Assembly (NCBI RefSeq): GCF_921293095.1
Contig: NC_060252.1
Coordinates: forward strand, 37,820,881-37,884,880
From: Ischnura elegans
Lineage: Eukaryota > Arthropoda > Insecta > Odonata > Coenagrionidae
Direction of reading: 5' to 3'
DNA length: 64,000 nt
In this document: positions 24,572 through 35,325 of the stretch, piece after piece
How the letters are laid out: each line of letters starts with the position of its first letter
How positions within the stretch are numbered: position 1 is the first letter of the stretch
Notes under the pieces: generated by a model
Told to the model about the DNA's origin: nothing
What the model saw: the letters and a program-made list of their open reading frames with translations, nothing else
Databases searched by the model: none
Translations under genes and position numbers: made by a program

Positions 24572-24797
24572 CAAGTGAGATGTAAGATCCGAAACTATAT
24601 TCCACTATATGGCACGAAACTATGGTGCCTTTTCGGATCGGCAGTTTTTTTACCGTAAAGTGCCATATCGGATTTGAGGAGGTTTCGTGCCATCCCATTT
24701 CTTGCAATTTCGGTTTAGTGCCTTAAAGTGGCAGCGGTCCGAAACTATTGAAATTTCGTGATTTAAAGTGCTTTTTCGTATCGGATCACATCCCTGG
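24572..24797. mobile_element. Putative MITE with GATCCGAAAC inverted ends
   Basis: The left end reads GAGATGTAAGATCCGAAAC. The right end, read on the minus strand, is CAGGGATGTGATCCGATAC. The interior repeats GGCACGAAACTAT-like and AAAGTGCCATA-like units in both orientations. No clear target duplication was seen. Confidence 0.45.
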
Positions 24798-26136
24798 TAT
24801 CTCGAGAGAGAAAGTAGAATTCTCGTTACAATAAAGAATTTGAGTAAAATGTGAGAGTTCACGTCAGTATTGACTCATACCCTCGAGGGGAAATGGAAAT
24901 TCTTATTTTTTTCCACTTGTATTAAAAGTTGGAGTTTTTATTCCGTGGGCGATGCCGGGAAAAATATTGACTTGAATTCGCGCAACGGGAGAGTTCAGAT
25001 GTCCCAATTCATGAGAGCGTGGAAAACTTTTTACGCCCGTAACTGTCTAAGACTGACTCCGGGAGTGCATCTCTTGGTCTGGATTCGTATTCAACCGATG
25101 TTTTTGCGGTGGAATTCAAGTTAACCTCACATCAGAGCCAGTTCTTTGCATGTTAACGCTTATATTCCTTTTGAGACATTTTTATGTGGTGAAGAATTAC
25201 ATTTTTTAATGTTTTATTTTAATTATACAAGGTTTTTCTTCATCTCATGAAATGAATAGTGATGGCATCGGTGCAAAATACCACAGAGTAATTCACTGCT
25301 GTCAATTATCTACATTTTTCAAATTACATCTCTTCTAAATTCACAACGCCACGAGTATCATGATCGACGTGTAGCATTAAGTGTTAGAATATCAGGAGTA
25401 AAGAATAAGTTTCAACTATGTGCTTTCTGAATGGAACTCAAATTTTATAATGGTCATTTTCTTTTCGGAGAAAAAGGTATTAACTCTTTGACAGTGTACT
25501 TTCCTTATATAATCGTTTCTGGGCTACATGGATAAAGTAAATCTGTCTCAAAATGATATTGTTAATGTCTAAACGAAATAAGATTATTGGAGTATAGTAT
25601 ATTCAATCCTCAATTGAATATAATCATGGTATTTTCTAGTGTTTTGCATCCTTATCCGCGTGAAAAAATGAAAAATAATATTTTCTTATTGCTATTTTTA
25701 TAGTTAGGATTTATTTCATGTTATATGTGTTTACAATTTCAATGTTTCTGTATGTGGTTCCAAAAATTGCTATCCTGCCTGAGGTAGCAGCTCTCATTTA
25801 ACTTTTTCATCTGGGTGTGTTAATTTTCTCCGATGAGGTCTTAAGCTCGTTGGGTGTAGCACACGATATTCTAATAATTTGAACAGCAAGGCCTTCTTGT
25901 CAGTTTCCCTCGGTGCGAAATTCGTTACATTTTTTACTACTCTTTATTCCCCACTCATCATGTTTAGGCGATTTCTTCTAGTTAAGAATGCATTATAGGT
26001 GTGTACTTTGAAATAATAAAAAGGAAATAAGCCTCAATTTCCTGCCATCATCATCATTACCGGTCAAAAACCCTAATAAAATATAATTAGCCTAATTAAG
26101 GATTGCCTCTTTTATTGTTAGTACACAGTATAGTCA
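24798..26136. other. Non-coding, nothing recognised
   Basis: AT-rich DNA. One frame at 24870-25124 has no motif or splice context. Confidence 0.5.
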
Positions 26137-26392
26137 CAAGGGCGTACCCAGCGGGGGGCAACAGTGGGCTCCCTTCGAAGCAAAAGTAAATTTTCTTTAA
26201 ATCCAAGAAAAGTGATATTAGAATAAAACATCTTAATAAAATAAAAATATTCTTTTCGAGCAAAGAATTTTAATAACTAACGAAGTCCTGTTATAATTTT
26301 CTTGAAATTTTGGTTTCCTTAACGTTTTCCGTGTTACAACTTGAACGACCACGCCTTGTCCACCTCTAGTTTTAATCCTGGGTACGCCATTG
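26137..26392 (+). mobile_element. hAT-type MITE, family C
   Basis: The ends are CAAGGGCGTACCCAGCGGGG and CTGGGTACGCCATTG, inverted. Flanks TATAGTCA and AATTGTGA match at 5 of 8, a plausible decayed duplication. Relatives lie at 41822-42107 and, reversed, at 46934-47252. Confidence 0.7.
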
Positions 26393-27057
26393 AATTGTGA
26401 TAAAGAGGAGTAAGTTTAGTACCGTCACGAATTGACTGTTTACTTCAGAAAGACTGATATTGTACTCTTTTACAAAGTTAGTTTTCCGCGCAACTTATGC
26501 ATGCATAAGATTGAAAATTAATATTTCTGTTTCACCTATTTTTTCATTGAAACCGAAGTAAGCGCAGATTTTTACGCGAGAAAAATGGAGCGAGTAGGTT
26601 AATTGTTGCTGTTGGCAGCAGGGCAATATATTCTACCCCCGGCATGGAAATAGCGAGGTGACACTTGTTTTCTAATGTGGTGGAGACATCGAAGTAAAGT
26701 GACCTCGGTATTGTTATCTATCGCACCCTTCCATTTATAAGCCCACGCGTTCGTCTTTAAGAGTGGGGAGGTTGATGGTTAGGCACCAGCCAAGGCTCAC
26801 TCGTATACGGTATCAGCTGACTCGAGAGAAAGAGAAATAGAGAGGGGATGGGGACGAATGGAAGTCGTCGCGATGAGGAAAAAAGAACTTCACGGTGCTC
26901 CAGTTATTGCTCATCGAGTGCTCAGACTTCGTTCCGTGAGGCTCCTTGATGTATTATACCTTTGTACGTAACCCTTTATAGGTTCCCACCGCGCCTGAAA
27001 GGATTTGTTTCCCAACCAGATTCTTGTTTCACCACTGGCGACTCCAGCGCCAAGTTT
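26393..27057. other. Non-coding, nothing recognised
   Basis: This holds a purine-rich stretch near 26820-26900 and GC-richer patches without a frame or motif that can be named. Confidence 0.4.
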
Positions 27058-27360
27058 CTCTTTTCATCGCACTATCGCCCTCTTACGATTGCCTGCACGC
27101 GCAAAGACTTTAGATTTGAATAGGGGTATACTCATTAATATATATATTTATAAATGCTGATATTGAGTATCCATTTCTGATGTTAATTCTTAATTCTAGC
27201 TTTAAATTCCATTAAATTACGTTTTTTTATAAATATTTGTAAAACTTTAAAGGTTTTAATGCTGTGTTTTACCGTGTATCTTTTCGTTGCACTATCGCCC
27301 TCTTCCGATTGCCTGCACGCGCCAAGGCTGTGAATAAGGGTGCACTCCTTGATATCTATG
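27058..27360. repeat. Direct repeat, two copies 220 bp apart
   Basis: Both copies contain GCACTATCGCCCTCTT and GATTGCCTGCACGCGC (27070-27110 and 27290-27330). Similarity continues into GGGTATACTC and GGGTGCACTC. Spacing is exactly 220 bp at the start. Confidence 0.8.
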
Positions 27361-27997
27361 ATTGGTTAAATTGATTATTTCCGTCATCCATTCTCAACTA
27401 ACTACATATTTATTTCCTTCTGATGTATCATACGATGCGGTTTGCCAGTAGAAACTAAGACACACAAATAATTCCTATTCGCTAAAATTAAAATGTGTTT
27501 TGATTTCATTAGCACGTACCCTCCGCTATTTTCGTAGCTACATGATAGCGAAGGAAATTTTTTTTATATTCTAATTTTTTGCGTACGAAACTTTTTGTCA
27601 AGATAATTTTTCTTATTTTGTAAACTTACTTACTTATAATATCTAAAATTTTTAACATTAAATAATTTTGAATGTAAAATATAGTATGTGTACATAAATT
27701 AACTCATCTTATTAATTGAGGTTTAATAGAATGAAAATCGATCTTAAAGATTCCTAGCAGCCATAGTTTTCACGCCTTCCTGTATCTGGACATCTTATCC
27801 CGTTTCGTTTATCCTAGGCCATATTTTCTATGCATCGGTCACCGCAAGAAAACTCCGCTTTAGATATGTAGGTATGTGTAGAATTAAAAGTAGAACTTCA
27901 AGTCCCCCGCGAAAGTATGGATTAATACGAACGCGAACTTTCCTCAAAAGTTACTGTTTCCGGCGTTACTCGGTGGAAATATTTGATATTTAACATG
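27361..27997. other. Non-coding, nothing recognised
   Basis: AT-rich DNA without frames or repeats of note. Confidence 0.5.
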
Positions 27998-28206
27998 ATG
28001 AAAGCACTTGTCTATGTACACCCTTCTTTATTTCTACCGACCCAGTTTCGACGCATAGTGCCATAGTCATGGTACATTGTAAATAGCACTATGTGCCGGG
28101 GAACCTAGTAAATGGCAAGGTATAAGGTACCTTGAAATTGGCTTTATGTGCCGAAATCTGGGACGGTAGAATATAAAGAAGTGTAGAAATAGACAAGTGC
28201 TTTCAT
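27998..28206. mobile_element. Foldback element 1
   Basis: The left arm ATGAAAGCACTTGTCTAT returns inverted as ATAGACAAGTGCTTTCAT at the right end. Imperfect arms of about 55 bp run to GACCCAGTTTCGAC and GCCGAAATCTGGGAC. The core repeats ATAGTGCC/TTTATGTGCC-type words. The layout resembles the foldback at 33618-33794. Confidence 0.8.
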
Positions 28207-28282
28207 TAGGTTATATGTCCTCAAATATGTTATTTCGTTATTTCCCGGCGTATGGTAATGGTGAGATCTTCTCGGGTTTTTC

Positions 28283-28403
28283 ACCGGGTGAGTTGCTTGT
28301 AGGCAGACGTTTCGAAAGCTACCTCTGCCATGGTCCTGCCCTGTACTGAGGACGTTGGCAGAGGTAGCTATCGAAACGAAAGCCTACAAGCAACTCACCC
28401 GTT
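28283..28403. mobile_element. Foldback element 2
   Basis: Arms of 48 bp (28283-28330 and 28356-28403) pair with few mismatches around a 25-nt loop. Arm words are GGGTGAGTTGCTTGTAGGC and AGCTACCTCTGCCA. It starts only 77 bp after foldback element 1. Confidence 0.85.
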
Positions 28404-29509
28404 GGAAAATTAGTGAAGATTTCATAAATTTCCTCAAATGCTTTATTTTAACATAAATTCTACTTTGGCTGTTTTTCTGCTTCCTATGACTGCTCCGGAT
28501 TGCTTTCTCAACCACCAACGACGCGCGAAGGGGACTTTGGATTCTTTGACGGTCGCCTTAAATAGCGCTTCTTCTGGCCAGCATCCGATCTCCTGAACTT
28601 TTTGTCGTGGCCCACTGACAGGCACTGCCCCAATTCTTGGGAACAGGCGTCTCCCTTATCTCCCTTCGCAGGACGGCAGGACTCAGGAATCGCATCGTAG
28701 AACGGGCGTTCAGACGAGCCTTCGCAACGAAGCCGTAGCTTGCCGGAAATAATGTCTCGCTCGTGTTTACATATATGGCATGAAGGTCGTAGACAAGTGG
28801 AAGGGTTAAACCGGCGGCGTTCCCTAAAGGACCACTGACCTCTCGTTTATCACGCCGTGGAAAATCCCGGAAAAAATGATTTTATGGCCCAGACGACTTG
28901 TAGTAAGCGCGGTTTTTTTCCGTTGACTTATTAGTCTTACCTTTTCTTTACCCACTACCCGGAATGCATACTGCACAGTAAACTTTTGATGAAAATTTAA
29001 CAATCCCTATCTCGTGCACGAGAATGAGTTATCATTTTCCCTCGCTTAGTATAGAATAATATAATAAAAAATGAGCGTTAAATGCAAAGTAACACTTTAG
29101 ATTAAGGATTAGCGTCTCATTCAACGATTCGAATTTCATTCTCTTGCTTGATGATGATGATTCTATCTAAATATTTTAACAGCAAAATAAAACTTAAAGG
29201 ATCAATCAATGACATCGGTACGCATTATCAATATGTAAGTATTCGCAATACCTTATTGGTTGAAAATCTGTTGAGCGTTGACTTCTAATTGTGCCATAAT
29301 ATAATAAAATTATTTTATTATGGCACATTTTTATTAATGTCAAAAAATGTTATTCTTATGTTTTTATGCATTTTTTAAGGTGTTAACTCTTCATGATTTT
29401 CAATCACAAATTGAAGTGAAAATGTAAGAATAAATGCGGTATGATTATATTATATATGTAGATATGAATATGATTTTCTCGAAGAAAAAAATTCATTTTA
29501 ATGGTCTTG
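28404..29509. other. Non-coding, one AT-rich near-palindrome
   Basis: A near-palindrome lies at 29291-29325 (arms GTGCCATAATA and TATTATGGCAC). A minus-strand frame at 28443-28625 has no motif. Confidence 0.5.
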
Positions 29510-29830
29510 CTTAGTGCAAGCAGAATATTTAAAATAAATATGCTGAAATGAGTTATGAATGCCAATCACGTAGGAATTATGAAAAACTAATTAATTTTCA
29601 GGCGAAATTACGAAAAATGCTGAAAAACTAGTATTTATCAGTTGTTTATGATATCGGGGTGATTTAAATCGAGAAGATTTGAATAAGTAGTACGAGGGCG
29701 GAAGTTATCTCAGAACCGCTTGTCTACAAAAATGACATCTTCGCTAAAGAATGCGTTTGCGTATTATGCTTCAAATGAAGGACTTCTTACTCATAGTAAT
29801 GCATCATGTAAATATGTATTTTTCTCGCGC
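29510..29830. repeat. Local duplication, copy 1
   Basis: It matches 32040-32420 in the same orientation, including ACCGCTTGTCTACAAAAAT, AAAGAATGC, TTTGCGTATT and CTTACTCATAG. Peptides read from both copies share NAFAY-ASN-GLLTH. The differences are mostly amino-acid changing, so selection for coding is not indicated. Confidence 0.75.
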
Positions 29831-29904
29831 TCGATAAAAATACAAGACAAGCATTGCGAGCTCTTAATGTGTTCTCCACTTGGGCCTCCGTATAGGTTTT
29901 CCTT

Positions 29905-29990
29905 ACCTCGTGGGTAGTGCGCAGTAGAGTAGGCCGGTGATCAAAGAGTTCCAGGTTCAGCTCCGGGTGAAATATTCAGACTGGTTAATA
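29905..29990 (+). mobile_element. tRNA-derived SINE head
   Basis: An A-box-like GTAGTGCGCAGTAGAGTAGG is followed at tRNA-like spacing by a B-box-like GGTTCAGCTCC (29954-29964). It is not a functional tRNA: the cloverleaf arms do not pair well. Confidence 0.55.
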
Positions 29991-32039
29991 ATATATCAGA
30001 GGGATTCGTCCCACGTAAAGAAACTTACGTGTTGTTTTTTCGTTGCTTTTTATACTTAGACTTTTCAATTCCATAATGTGTTCCAGGTCGATAAAAAAAT
30101 TGCTTCTTGCATGGATAATAATACAAATAAATGCACAAAAATACGAAATCAAAACGGGTTTTAATATTGAGAAATTTTCTGAATCTCTAAGGAAAACTTG
30201 TGCTAAGCGGAATGTCCTCTCCTAAGCAGAAAAACGTATCTGCGCACGATATACTGCGAGGGATATCATTATGGCTAATAAATTTTAAAATTTACCCAAA
30301 TTTATTACTATTTTCATTGGTATATTTGCTAGCTGGAAGAATTTTACTTTGATCCCCGACGTGCGTTTTCGTGACCGTGAGGTGAGCTGAGGCTGCCTCA
30401 GGACCTTCAACGCAAATCTTTCGCTTTCCGTGTGCTTTTTTATGCGGCGTCATTCTGGCCAGGAAGGGTGAAGTTCACGTCTTAAGATTAAGAGGATTTC
30501 CTCATGTCGTCTGTTGCTCCACGTTACAATCTCCGCCACTTTTCCCCCGAGAAGACTTGTTATTAATACTCTATTTAATGGGTGTGGACTTGCGGGAGTG
30601 TGGATGACGCACCGAAGGCCTTGACGCCGTACATGGTTGCCTCTTTTTTTCGCGGACAAGGCCGATAGAGGCGCACGAGGTTGTCAAGTGTCAATTGGAA
30701 GTTATTTGTATCCAAGATGAGCTCCCATAGACGGCAATGAAGGGGAATGGGAAGCAAGTTTAGAGGCGGGTGTTAGGGAACCCTTCTGCAGGAATCAGCT
30801 GACAACCTCTCTATGAGAAATACAAAGTAATGAACCGCGCCGAATATCAAGGAATGAGGACTTTCTTGCAGCATTCGGTGATTGCAACTTGGCCGTCATG
30901 AATTCTCTTCGCAGCGATTGGAACCTTTTCTTAATACTATAGGTATTTATCAATGATTTTTTTCAGCGATTAAAAAAATTACTAAGCACATCTCGAAATT
31001 AATTACCATTTCTTTGAAAATAGGTTTTTCTCATTGGTATCGTTCAGAATTTTTTTTTGAAATTGTCGATTGAGATAGTGTTTATAAAATGAAGAGACCC
31101 ACGATTTTCCATTTCTCGATCCGTCGCTTACTTATCCAACTGTTCGCGGAGAAAAATCGACGAGCATGACTCTTTCACATGAGTTGATGATGTCACGAAC
31201 TCTTTCCGTGTGGTTCGCCGCTTCCTTCGACCTCGCTCTTCGGAACCGCAAGTGTTTAGTTGCTTATTATACTCTGGAGAGTGATTCCTTCCATCAATGA
31301 GCGTTGCTTCCTGAACCAGTTTATGGATCGGAACGTAAATGACGTCACCAACTCATGAAAAGTGGGCGGCAACTTTCAGTTTTTGAAATTGAGCTTTTGA
31401 GAAAATAAATGAATGAGTAGGACTTAATTTTTTTGTTTAAATTTATCTTTCCCCTCTATTCACCCAATTATTTTTACTTTGAGCAGAAATTGTTGTATTT
31501 TCTCTCATGGGGAAACCCAGGTCATTAATAATCTTTCATTCATTAATTATTTTCAATAACTGCGATGTCGATTCTAACAAGTAAGTGAGCCAACCCATTA
31601 CGCGCCCAAAATTTTATTTTTTCCTCATCGAATCAAATAATTTTGTTGTCTGCACAACATAAGTGGTAATTAATTAGTAATTAGTCATTGTATACCTTAG
31701 ATTACCGACGAAATATTCCCACAGAAATGAGCGAAAGCGCCTACAATTATTTCTAGCGCAAATAGATTTATGAAATAGTGAAATTTGATTATTTCATGAG
31801 GAATTTGTGGAATCTAACAGTTTACTACCGAAATAAAATTTGATTCTGTTAAAATGAGTTATCATCGACAAAAAATTTGGTTCCTAATGTCTGTGACATA
31901 TTTTAGTTCCATCGGAAAGAATATATCTACCGATATCATCCATACTGGATCCTGGTAATAGAATTTACTCATTTTGAAGTAGGCTCATTGTACATTTAAA
32001 AATTGTCTAAACATCATGTAGTCAGCTCGAACGAGCCGC
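29991..32039. other. Non-coding, nothing recognised
   Basis: Two kilobases between the copies of the local duplication. Frames at 30043-30225 (+) and 30450-30757 (-) have no family motif. Confidence 0.45.
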
Positions 32040-32420
32040 AACTCTTGATCTGTTGATATTTAAAAACAATTTTCTGAAATGACTTATGAACCCTAATCGT
32101 GTAACAAGTAGGAAAAATAAATTAATTTTAAGGCATTAACATTCATCTCTTTTATTTATTATATTGGGGCAATTTAAATCGAGAGGGTATCCGAGAAGAT
32201 ATATGTAAGTGGTGCAAGGGAGGAAGTTGCCTCAGGACCGCTTGTCTACAAAAATACCATACTGGTGTCTTGGCCAAAGCTAAAACTGTTACATTCGGAA
32301 AATTTTGCTCACTTTTACCGAGGGGAAAAAACATTCCCGTCCTCTTCAAAGAATGCATTTGCGTATTGCGCTTCAAATTTAGGACTCCTTACTCATAGGA
32401 ATTCATCGTGTAAATTGTTA
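32040..32420. repeat. Local duplication, copy 2
   Basis: Diverged counterpart of 29510-29830. It carries about 50 additional bases around 32260-32330 relative to copy 1. The preceding AAATTAATTTTAAGGC and upstream DNA also align, so the duplicated unit extends upstream of the shared open frame. Confidence 0.75.
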
Positions 32421-33617
32421 GGTCAGAAACTAGCTGATTACATGTTGCTCACTTCCTTAATGAGATGAATTTATTATTATTGATTGTATGAAACAGATGA
32501 ATATACTATTGTAATATTTATAATAGATAGAGAAAGTTAAATCTTTCATATTTATAATAGGTTTTAAGATGTATCCGTTATGGTATTTATAGTTGGTAAT
32601 ATTATTTACATTCGTGTTTATTTTGACAATCCTTACGAACTCATATTTATGCTGCTATTTTAATGCTAGGATTATTTTTATTTTTATATTCTGCGCCCAA
32701 AAATAAAGATTTTAAAAATAGGATTAGAGTTATTTTGGGTACGTTCTTCGCGTCAAGAACTTTATGATATTTACTTCTGTATAATTTTCCCTTGTGATTC
32801 ACTAGTATTTTTTCCTGAGAAATTCATTCCTAGTCACTCGATAGCTATGACTGTCAATGGGAAACGTCGGAAATATTGCCTAGCTGTTGTGGTCAGTTCA
32901 GCGTGATGCAGAAAACGATTCCATGATGAGAAAAGGAGGATGCATTAAGAAGAGCCAGACGCTCGTTGGATGGCGTGAAACCTAGAAAGGCTGTAGAAAT
33001 AGAATAGTCTAGTAGATGTGGGACGGTAAGGGATGGGCGAATGACGTCAAACGAGTGCCTCAAAGCCAAATCGGTCGAAGGAGTCTGTTGATGGCGAGAA
33101 CTGAGTGATTAGAGCATCGCTTGAAGATGATACTTCAATTTTTTTTTAAATTATGAAACACTGCACTCTAAAATATTTTTCTCTCAAGTTATTTTCATAT
33201 TAATGTCTCCTTTATTAGTTTCATTAGTCTTATGATGAGTTGCACTAGCTAATTATTCGTACATATTACTTGTGTTGCCCGACCTGGCGTATTTTGGTTA
33301 TCATCATTATTGAATCGGCCGCACCTGTATTACTCTAATCTATGAGCATTAATGAATCGTGTCTATTTGAACGGATTGCAGTCATTTTTCTTTCTTTACA
33401 AAAGAATGACATTCAGGCTGACTAGAATTCAACTCAAGGAGTATGTAGGCAATTTATCAACCGTTGTTTTTGCGATCGATGCACCTCCGCAAAAAGATGC
33501 TTGAACAGTATCACTTTCAATGCTGAGTAAACAATGAGTAATAACCGCTACTCGCGCAAAAAAGAAAGCATGTCTAAATCGAAACTTGAAGCTTGTACGT
33601 GGTGGAAGGGCTCCATG
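32421..33617. other. Non-coding, nothing recognised
   Basis: AT-rich DNA, no frame or repeat of note. Confidence 0.5.
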
Positions 33618-33794
33618 TTAATAATGAAAGACACTTTGTTTCTTCCACAAGTTCATAAAAAATTCTATTTTATCAGCGGTCACGGCCCTAACATCATTAT
33701 TAAGAACTTGATAATGGTGTAACATCCGAAACCGGTAATAAAATAGAATTTTTTTATAAACTTGTGGAAGAAACAAAGTGTCTTTCATTATTAA
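33618..33794. mobile_element. Foldback element 3, bounded by TTAA
   Basis: Nearly perfect arms of about 57 bp: TTAATAATGAAAGACAC on the left and its exact complement ending in TTAA on the right. Both continue through TTTGTTTCTTCCACAAGTT. The 60-nt core contains CCGAAACCGG. The outermost TTAA on each side is compatible with a TTAA target duplication. Confidence 0.88.
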
Positions 33795-33879
33795 AAAGCA
33801 TGTCTACGCAATTAAGAAATTTGGTATTGTATTGCGACGCTTAATACAAGTAGATCGATCGTGTAAACGGATACGTAAC

Positions 33880-33929
33880 GTAAGGTATGTTTATCATATA
33901 TTTATTATATCATATAAACATACCTTACC
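33880..33929. repeat. AT-rich palindrome
   Basis: TAAGGTATGTTTAT at the left pairs with ATAAACATACCTTA at the right, with a TA-rich centre. Confidence 0.85.
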
Positions 33930-34454
33930 TTTTTTAAACATATTGACAACTTATCCTACTTATGAAATGCCTTCGTAGGTGTTTTAAATTTAAAAACACA
34001 TTTCATGAGTTATTTTCGCTTCGGAACGGAAAATATTGATAGCATTTAAATTGAAAACGAGATCTGAGTAAAATTCCTTTTTCCAGTAGGCCTTGATGCA
34101 ATCCGTGCGGTCTAGTACCCCTTCACCTTTCCCCCCTCCAATTGATCTTAGGGGAGGGAGGGAGAAGTAGGGTTTTTCTGCTGTGATTGGGAGAAATCGG
34201 AGCTCGTCGTCACGGGATGTGTCACGCTCCGGAAAGCACGGACGGAAAGGGGAAAGAAGTGGGGGGAGCGGCTGAATTCGTTCCTGTTGTTTTCCCTTTC
34301 GAACGAAAGAAACGCGCCGAACAGCTGTTGCGAATCGCGAAGGTGCATATTGAAAGTGAAGCGGCACGGAGCAATGCGGACGGTAATGCTGAGTCCATCT
34401 ATTTTGTCCTCTTAACATGGAGTTCCATCATCATCACTCGTCAACAAGCGATCG
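33930..34454. other. Non-coding, overlapping open frames of no known family
   Basis: A 142-codon minus frame (33990-34418) and a 92-codon plus frame (34187-34465) overlap in a G+A-rich patch. Neither has a motif, splice partner or poly(A) context, so they are not called as genes. Confidence 0.4.
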
Positions 34455-34560
34455 GGTTGGAGTAGCGGCTAGAGTGTTGGCTTCTCACCCCGTGGGTTCG
34501 GGTTCACTTCTCTACGGTGTCAGAGAATGTTCAGAGACCCAGTATCTCACCCATTTTGAG
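34455..34560 (+). mobile_element. tRNA-derived SINE head
   Basis: A-box-like AGTAGCGGCTAGAGTGTTGG (34461-34480) and B-box-like GGTTCGGGTTC (34495-34505) lie at tRNA-like spacing, followed by an unrelated body. Confidence 0.6.
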
Positions 34561-34869
34561 ATTAATTGTTTCAGACAATTAAAATCGCATATTTTCGTCC
34601 AACTTCACGTATGTTATATACTTAAAATCCAGAGTATTAAATAAAATGTCGGAAATGTCCAAATGGATACCCAAGAGTAACCGTTTTCCTGATAAATGTA
34701 AAGTGGATTCACAAAAATGTTTGCGTTGCCATAGCTCAGTAACTAGGGAGTAGCAACCACATATTTAAGGACTAAAGATGCTTAAAATTGTCTCCTGTAC
34801 AACCTCCTGAAGTAATGCGGATTCCTCCTTTAACTATTTGTATATTTTTGAGCCCTGGAGGAAAAGTTG

Positions 34870-35090
34870 GTGGTGATTGTGTTGGTTTAGTGTTTGCTTG
34901 CTATCCCATAGGCTAGGGTTCGAATCCCGGCGTTTGTAATGTCCACAACATAATAATTAAGAAGGAACCGGATAGAGACTGCCCGATCCCTGCTTGATTG
35001 TTGTGGCGACGCCGGGTTTCTCTCCGCCATTCCTTTCATATCCTCCCCGATAGCGCAAATGATCTCGGCTGTCAATCGCCTACTTCCAAT
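34870..35090 (+). mobile_element. tRNA-derived SINE
   Basis: A perfect B box GGTTCGAATCCC (34917-34928) follows an A-box-like TTGGTTTAGTGTTTG at the right distance. The body contains CTGCCCGATCC and GACGCCGGGTTTCTC. It abuts a minus-strand LINE 3' fragment. Confidence 0.7.
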
Positions 35091-35120
35091 ATCACTACCA
35101 CTCGTCAGCGATCCTAAGGC

Positions 35121-35325
35121 CGATTTGAAGCCGCTCTCCGCTCAATTCTCCCATCTGCTATTATCTTTTCACACCTTCGTATTTCTTCTATTTCACATCT
35201 TTCTCTACCTGTTCCATATATTTTGTTCGAGATCTTCCTTTTCCATTCTTGCTATCGACTCTCTCGACCATTGTCTTCATCGGGCCATCGTGTCTCAAGA
35301 TTTTGTCTTTATTAATGAGGATTAA
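35121..35325 (-). mobile_element. LINE ORF2 C-terminal remnant, copy 2
   Basis: The minus strand reads KILRHDGPMKTMVE, then NGKGRSRTKYMEQVEKDV, the same conserved block as at 23609-23850 but with the frame better kept. A stop within the following KYEGVKR segment marks it as dead. Confidence 0.78.

Noticed and set aside
33990..34465. Overlapping 142- and 92-codon frames
   Set aside because: Opposite-strand frames of similar length with no motif; composition effect in a purine-rich patch.
34870..34945. Possible tRNA gene (perfect B box)
   Set aside because: The acceptor and anticodon stems do not pair as in a functional tRNA, and a SINE body follows.
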